A DNA stretch of 64,000 bases from Archangium gephyra. GTDB taxonomy: Bacteria; Myxococcota; Myxococcia; Myxococcales; Myxococcaceae. The stretch covers positions 1-64,000 of the forward strand of contig QFQP01000035.1 of assembly GCA_003243425.1 (NCBI GenBank). Direction: 5' to 3'. Both the position numbers and the translations under genes were made by a program. Shown here one piece after another: positions 60,527-64,000 of the stretch (position 1 is its first letter; each line of letters starts with the position of its first letter). A model generated the notes under the pieces. That model ran no database searches. It was not told the DNA's origin and saw only the letters and a list, made by a program, of their open reading frames with translations.

Positions 60527-61246
60527 TCACCCGTCCAGTATGGGGCAGTGAATCGCCGTGAACTGGCCCGACACCACGCCGCCGTCGAGCGAGGCGTTCA
60601 ACGTGAACGACACCTCGTCGCGCGGCCGCACGTCGACGGAGCTCGACGCCGTCTCGGTGAAGCGGACGAGCGGCTCGTTGGTGAGGGTGCCGTCGAAGTC
60701 GAACAGCGTGACGCGCAGGCCCGCGTCGTAGCTGGAGCCACCGTCGGGGTTGAGGTTCGAGATGATCAACGTGCGTGACGACGTGGTGCTCTGAACCGGG
60801 CAGCCCTCGGGCGCCTGACCGAAGTACGCCTCGACGTAGATGCGGCCGTCGGCCTCTACGCCGTGGTACGCGCGGTCGAAGCCGCCGGAGTTTCCGTTGA
60901 GCGTCAGCACCAGGGTGTTGATGCCGGCGTCGGTGATGACGCCCGTGCCGCCGCCGGTCGCCGTGCCACCGCCCGTTTCGCCACCGCCGGTTGCGGAGCC
61001 GCCACCCGTGGCGCTGCCACCACCGGTGCCCCCTTCGACACACGCGCCGAGCACGCAGGTGGCATTCACGCTGCACATCTTGCAAGCGTTGCCGTCGATG
61101 CCGCACACGCTCTGCACGCTGCCGCTCAAGCAGGCGCCGTCGTTGTCGCAGCAGCCGGGACAATTCGACGCCGAGCAGTCCACCTTCATCGGGCTGCAGC
61201 CGACGATCGACAGGCTCAGCAACACCCACATCCACTTCGTCTTCAT
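60527..61246 (-). CDS. Cys-rich lipoprotein with GGGTATGGG linker
   Basis: MKTKWMWVLLSLSIVGC is a lipoprotein signal. A Cys-rich segment follows (CSASNCPGCCDNDGACLSGSVQSVCG, ACKMCSVNATCVLGAC), then a Gly/Thr/Ala repeat linker and a beta-rich C-terminal domain (LVLTLNGNSGGFDRAYHGVEADGRIYVEAYFGQ) with RTLIISNL. Full-length, 239 residues. I chose the second Met (61246) rather than 61273 because the lipobox follows at once. Surface protein of unknown role; same style as other myxobacterial lipoproteins. Confidence 0.7.
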   Translation of the reverse strand: MKTKWMWVLLSLSIVGCSPMKVDCSASNCPGCCDNDGACLSGSVQSVCGIDGNACKMCSVNATCVLGACVEGGTGGGSATGGGSATGGGETGGGTATGGGTGVITDAGINTLVLTLNGNSGGFDRAYHGVEADGRIYVEAYFGQAPEGCPVQSTTSSRTLIISNLNPDGGSSYDAGLRVTLFDFDGTLTNEPLVRFTETASSSVDVRPRDEVSFTLNASLDGGVVSGQFTAIHCPILDG

Positions 61247-61302
61247 GCGCGATGTTCTACTCAACGCCCGCACGTTTCAGCCCCTCGCTTCGTCTTCTCT
61301 TC

Positions 61303-61803
61303 ATGCGCCTCGCTCTCTGGGTGGTTGTGGTGACGTCTTTCCTCTCTTGCAGCAAGACGGCGACCCCCGCCGCCTTGAGCGAGTTTCAGATGCCGGTCGG
61401 CACTTCGAAGTTCGCCGCCTGCGTCGCCGAGAACGAAGGCAAACGCTTCGAGCTCAGCGGCACGTTGGTGATGAACGGCGACGTGCACGTGGGTGACGGG
61501 AAGTTGACCCTCGCGCTCTACGAGCACGCGAACGACGGGAAGGGCGGCGGCGCGTACACGTACGTCGAGTTGAAGGACGGCAAGCACGTCGCCTTCGACC
61601 TGACGAACGTGAAGACGAAGGCCGCCGGCTTTCGACGCGAAGAGCGCCGCGGCTCCATCGAGGGCGTCACGCTGCACACCACGTCGGGGCCGGCATCACT
61701 CGACGACCCGCTGAAGGTGGTCGTCGAGGTCGTGGTGCAGCGCACGTTTCAGCAGGAGGAGATCTTCGGTTGCACGCTCGAGGTCATCGAGCTGCGGAAG
61801 TAG
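61303..61803 (+). CDS. Small lipoprotein, unknown
   Basis: MRLALWVVVVTSFLSC is a lipoprotein signal (lipobox FLSC). The mature 150-residue domain is beta-rich and basic (FELSGTLVMNGDVHVGDGKLTLALYEHA, TYVELKDGKHVAFDLTNVKTKAAGFRREER). ATG 61252 would add 17 residues before the signal. Divergent from the Cys-rich lipoprotein, convergent with livF. Confidence 0.65.
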   Translation: MRLALWVVVVTSFLSCSKTATPAALSEFQMPVGTSKFAACVAENEGKRFELSGTLVMNGDVHVGDGKLTLALYEHANDGKGGGAYTYVELKDGKHVAFDLTNVKTKAAGFRREERRGSIEGVTLHTTSGPASLDDPLKVVVEVVVQRTFQQEEIFGCTLEVIELRK

Positions 61804-61824
61804 GCGGCCGCGCGCACGAAGCGC

Positions 61825-62574
61825 CTACTCGCCCAGGTACGCGTGACGGATCTCCGCACTGGCGAGCAGCTCCTTGCCCGTGCCCTCCATCACCAGCTCA
61901 CCGGTCTCGAGCACGTACGCCCACTGCGCCAGGCCGAGCGCCAGGTGCGCGTTCTGCTCGACCAGCAACACCGACATTCCCTCGGCGTTCACGTCGCGGA
62001 GGATCTTGAAGATGGTCTGCGTGACCTGCGGCGCCAGCCCGAGCGACGGCTCGTCGAGCAGCAGCAACGTCGGCCGCGACATCAACGCGCGCGCGATGGC
62101 CAGCATCTGCTGCTCACCGCCCGACAACGTGCCCGCCAGCTGCGCGCGTCGTTCTTCGAGCCGCGGGAAGTAGCCGAAGCTCTTCTTCAAGTCGGCGGCG
62201 ATGCCGTCCTTGTCGCGACGCAGGTACGCGCCGAGATCGAGGTTCTCCTGCACCGACAGGTTCGGGAAGATTCCGCGACCTTCGGGCGCATGCGCGAGCC
62301 CGCGCGGCACCATCTGGTTCGACTTGAGCCCGCCCACGCTCTCGCCCTTGAGGGTGATGACGCCCGCCGCCGGCTTCACCATTCCCGAAATCGCGCGCAG
62401 GGTGCTCGTCTTGCCGGCGCCGTTCGCGCCGATGAGCGCGACCGCATCACCTTTGCCCACCGACAACGAGATGCCCTTGAGCGCCTTGATGGCGCCGTAG
62501 TTCACCTCGAGGTCCTTCACGTCGAGCCACGGTTCGCGCGGCGCACGGGCACCGAGCCGTTTGATCTCAGACAT
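61825..62574 (-). CDS. livF: Branched-chain amino acid ABC transporter ATPase LivF
   Basis: Cytoplasmic ATPase, 249 residues. Walker A GANGAGKTS, signature LSGGEQQM, Walker B LLLLDEPSLGLAP, and the switch His in LLVEQNAHLAL. ATG 62574 is chosen; it overlaps the livG stop by 8 bases. Third gene of the livM-livG-livF unit; the binding protein and livH are 38 kb away on the same strand. Confidence 0.93.
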   Translation of the reverse strand: MSEIKRLGARAPREPWLDVKDLEVNYGAIKALKGISLSVGKGDAVALIGANGAGKTSTLRAISGMVKPAAGVITLKGESVGGLKSNQMVPRGLAHAPEGRGIFPNLSVQENLDLGAYLRRDKDGIAADLKKSFGYFPRLEERRAQLAGTLSGGEQQMLAIARALMSRPTLLLLDEPSLGLAPQVTQTIFKILRDVNAEGMSVLLVEQNAHLALGLAQWAYVLETGELVMEGTGKELLASAEIRHAYLGE

Positions 62575-63409
62575 CGGCCGGCGCCTCTCCGAGGTAGGCC
62601 TCGATGACCTTCTTGTCGGCGCGCACGGTGGCCGGCTCACCGGCGGCGATCGTCTCGCCGTGGTCGAGCACCGTGAGGTGCTCGCAGATGCCCATCACCA
62701 GCTTCATGTCGTGCTCGATGACCAGAATGCCCAGCTCGAAGCGCTGCCGCAGCTCGCGGATCAGCACCATCAGGTCGGCCTTCTCGCGCGTGTTCATGCC
62801 CGCGGCCGGCTCGTCGAGCAGCAGCACCTTCGGCTTCGTACCCAGCGCGCGCGCGATCTCGAGCCGGCGCTGCTCGCCGTACGGCAGGTTCCTGGCCTGC
62901 TCGTCGACGCGGTGTGAGAGCCCCATCACGTTGAGCAACTCACGCGCGCGCTGCTCGATGCCCGCTTCTTCGTCGAGGAAGCGCGTGGTCTTCAGCAGCG
63001 CGCGCCACCAGTCGCGGTAGTTGTCGATGGCCAGCAGCACCCGGCCCGGACCCATCGGCCTCGCGTTCGGAAACCACGGGCGTCGTTCGGCCTGCACCGC
63101 GACGCGCACGTTGTCGAGAACGCTCAGCTCCTTGAAGAGCCGGATGTTCTGGAACGTGCGCGCCAGCCCGAGCCGGTTGATCTGGTGCGGCCGTTTGCCG
63201 TTGATGCGCTCACCCGAGACCAGCACGTCGCCTTCGGTGGGCAGATACACGCCGGTCAGCACGTTGAACGCGGTGGTCTTGCCCGCGCCATTGGGGCCGA
63301 TGAGCCCCTTGAGGTCGCCCTTGCGGATCTCGAGGTTGAAGTCGGTCAACGCCTTCAGCCCACCGAACTGAATCGAGACCTTCGAGGCCTTCAGCAACGG
63401 CTCGCTCAC
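62567..63409 (-). CDS. livG: Branched-chain amino acid ABC transporter ATPase LivG
   Basis: Cytoplasmic ATPase, 280 residues. Walker A GPNGAGKTT, LARTFQNIRLFKELSVLDNV (Q-loop), signature-like NLPYGEQRRLEIARAL, Walker B VLLLDEPAAGMN and IEHDMKLVM. GTG start at 63409 overlaps the livM stop as GTGA; the ATG further upstream at 63445 would lie inside livM. Confidence 0.93.
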   Translation of the reverse strand: MSEPLLKASKVSIQFGGLKALTDFNLEIRKGDLKGLIGPNGAGKTTAFNVLTGVYLPTEGDVLVSGERINGKRPHQINRLGLARTFQNIRLFKELSVLDNVRVAVQAERRPWFPNARPMGPGRVLLAIDNYRDWWRALLKTTRFLDEEAGIEQRARELLNVMGLSHRVDEQARNLPYGEQRRLEIARALGTKPKVLLLDEPAAGMNTREKADLMVLIRELRQRFELGILVIEHDMKLVMGICEHLTVLDHGETIAAGEPATVRADKKVIEAYLGEAPADV

Positions 63410-64000
63410 GTCGAAGCGCCTCGCTTCTTCTTGAACCAGTCCCACGCCTCGTGCGTGCCGAACAACCCCTGCGGCCGCGTCAGCATCATCACCACCAGCA
63501 GCAGCCCGAAGATGGGTTTGCGCAGCTGGTCGATGCTCTGCGACAGGCTCGCGTTGTCACCGCCGAAGGCGAGGAACATGGCGCGCATGCCTTCGGGCAG
63601 CAGCGTCAGCACGACGGCCGCGACGACCGCGCCGGTGGTGCTGCCCAGACCGCCGGCGACGATCATCACCACCACTTCCATCGACTTCACGAACGAGAAC
63701 GAATCACCCGGCGTGATGATGCTCTGGAAGTGCGCGAAGAGCCCGCCCGCGACCCCGGCGAAGAAGCTCGAGACCACGAAGGCGCGCACCTTGTAGCCGG
63801 TGGTGTCGACGCCCATCGCTTCGGCGGCGACCTCGTCTTCACGAATCGCGATGAGGTTGCGGCCGTGCGGCGAGTCGAGCAGCCGCTTGGCGAACAGCAC
63901 CACGATGAACACCGCGAACCACACCGCGAAGAACGTCGTGTGCTGCGGCGTGTTCGACAGCCCCAGCGCGCCGCCGAGCGACCCGGTGTTGCGCACCACC
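63406..64000 (-). CDS. livM: Branched-chain amino acid ABC transporter permease LivM, partial
   Basis: C-terminal 198 residues; the gene continues past the window edge. The EAMGVDTTGYKVRAFVVSSFFAGVAGGLFAHF segment and GGLGSTTGAVVAAVVLTLLPEG are typical of LivM. The cytoplasmic loop SPHGRNLIAIREDEVAAEAMGVD fits the ATPase-coupling helix. Start and N-terminal helices lie outside. Confidence 0.9.
   Translation of the reverse strand, partial: VVRNTGSLGGALGLSNTPQHTTFFAVWFAVFIVVLFAKRLLDSPHGRNLIAIREDEVAAEAMGVDTTGYKVRAFVVSSFFAGVAGGLFAHFQSIITPGDSFSFVKSMEVVVMIVAGGLGSTTGAVVAAVVLTLLPEGMRAMFLAFGGDNASLSQSIDQLRKPIFGLLLVVMMLTRPQGLFGTHEAWDWFKKKRGAST

Noticed and set aside
1..64000. tRNA, rRNA, CRISPR arrays, plasmid or phage origin
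   Set aside because: I looked for their typical motifs and saw none; a dedicated covariance-model scan would be needed to exclude small RNAs.

Overview
The window reads as chromosomal DNA from a high-GC member of the Myxococcota (old Deltaproteobacteria). The pointers are a transmembrane Ser/Thr kinase with the HRDVSPNN-type catalytic loop, many lipoproteins with Thr/Gly-rich linkers (GTATGGG-type) or Cys-rich segments, RCC1-repeat and choice-of-anchor-D-like secreted proteins, two ECF sigma modules, a sigma-54 activator next to Roadblock/LC7 proteins, and sphingolipid-type enzymes. No rRNA, tRNA, CRISPR array or intact insertion sequence was found.

Layout. 0-1.7 kb: a low-GC, 3'-truncated superfamily 1 helicase, probably acquired horizontally. 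1.9-5.5 kb: a three-gene secreted set (diheme DUF1588-like protein, lipoprotein, Tat-exported DUF1501 protein). 5.6-9.1 kb: a Ser/Asn-rich lipoprotein and a frameshifted DUF4105 protein. 9.1-15.7 kb: a DES1-like desaturase and a complete heavy-metal RND efflux operon (TolC, membrane fusion protein, pump). 15.8-18 kb: two small membrane proteins, an AraC-VOC fusion and a DUF2277 protein. 18-21.6 kb: a frameshifted PQQ/anchor-D lipoprotein, a LuxR-type regulator and an unknown. 21.6-23.8 kb: livK and livH. 23.8-27.1 kb: neutral ceramidase translationally coupled to a flavin amine oxidase. 27.5-30.4 kb: divergent TetR/SDR pair with clear operators, then a frameshifted RCC1 lipoprotein. 30.5-35.8 kb: four-gene operon of Ser/Thr kinase, lipoprotein, outer-membrane barrel and cupredoxin. 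35.9-38.8 kb: depolymerase remnant, alkylglycerol-monooxygenase-like hydroxylase, metallo-hydrolase and c-type cytochrome lipoprotein. 38.9-41.4 kb: ECF sigma factor with two CpaB/RcpC-like proteins and a 41-residue membrane peptide. 41.5-48 kb: broken ankyrin gene, SurA-like isomerase, second ECF module, PPOX/TetR pair. 48-57.6 kb: pdxA, SDR, carotenoid-type membrane protein, glycosyltransferase, phosphoesterase, CHAP amidase, lipoprotein methyltransferase, nagZ. 57.6-60.1 kb: sigma-54 activator, a sigma-54 promoter, and Roadblock/DUF4388-type genes. 60.1-64 kb: lipoproteins and livMGF, cut by the window edge.

How parts may work together. Many genes overlap by ATGA, GTGA or TGATG and so form tight operons. 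The most interesting are: (a) the ECF sigma/CpaB module, where a CpaB-like protein carries an anti-sigma-like cytoplasmic N-terminus; (b) the sigma-54 activator followed by a textbook -24/-12 promoter and Roadblock genes; (c) a lipid theme (DES1-like desaturase, ceramidase plus amine oxidase, AGMO-like hydroxylase), in which a near-identical palindrome occurs upstream of the desaturase and between the TetR and SDR genes 18 kb away. The branched-chain amino acid transporter is split into two complementary halves 38 kb apart.

Four genes, all for secreted or apparently dispensable proteins, each carry a single-base frameshift next to a short run or doublet. They may be true decay or residual sequencing errors, so those products should be read with care.
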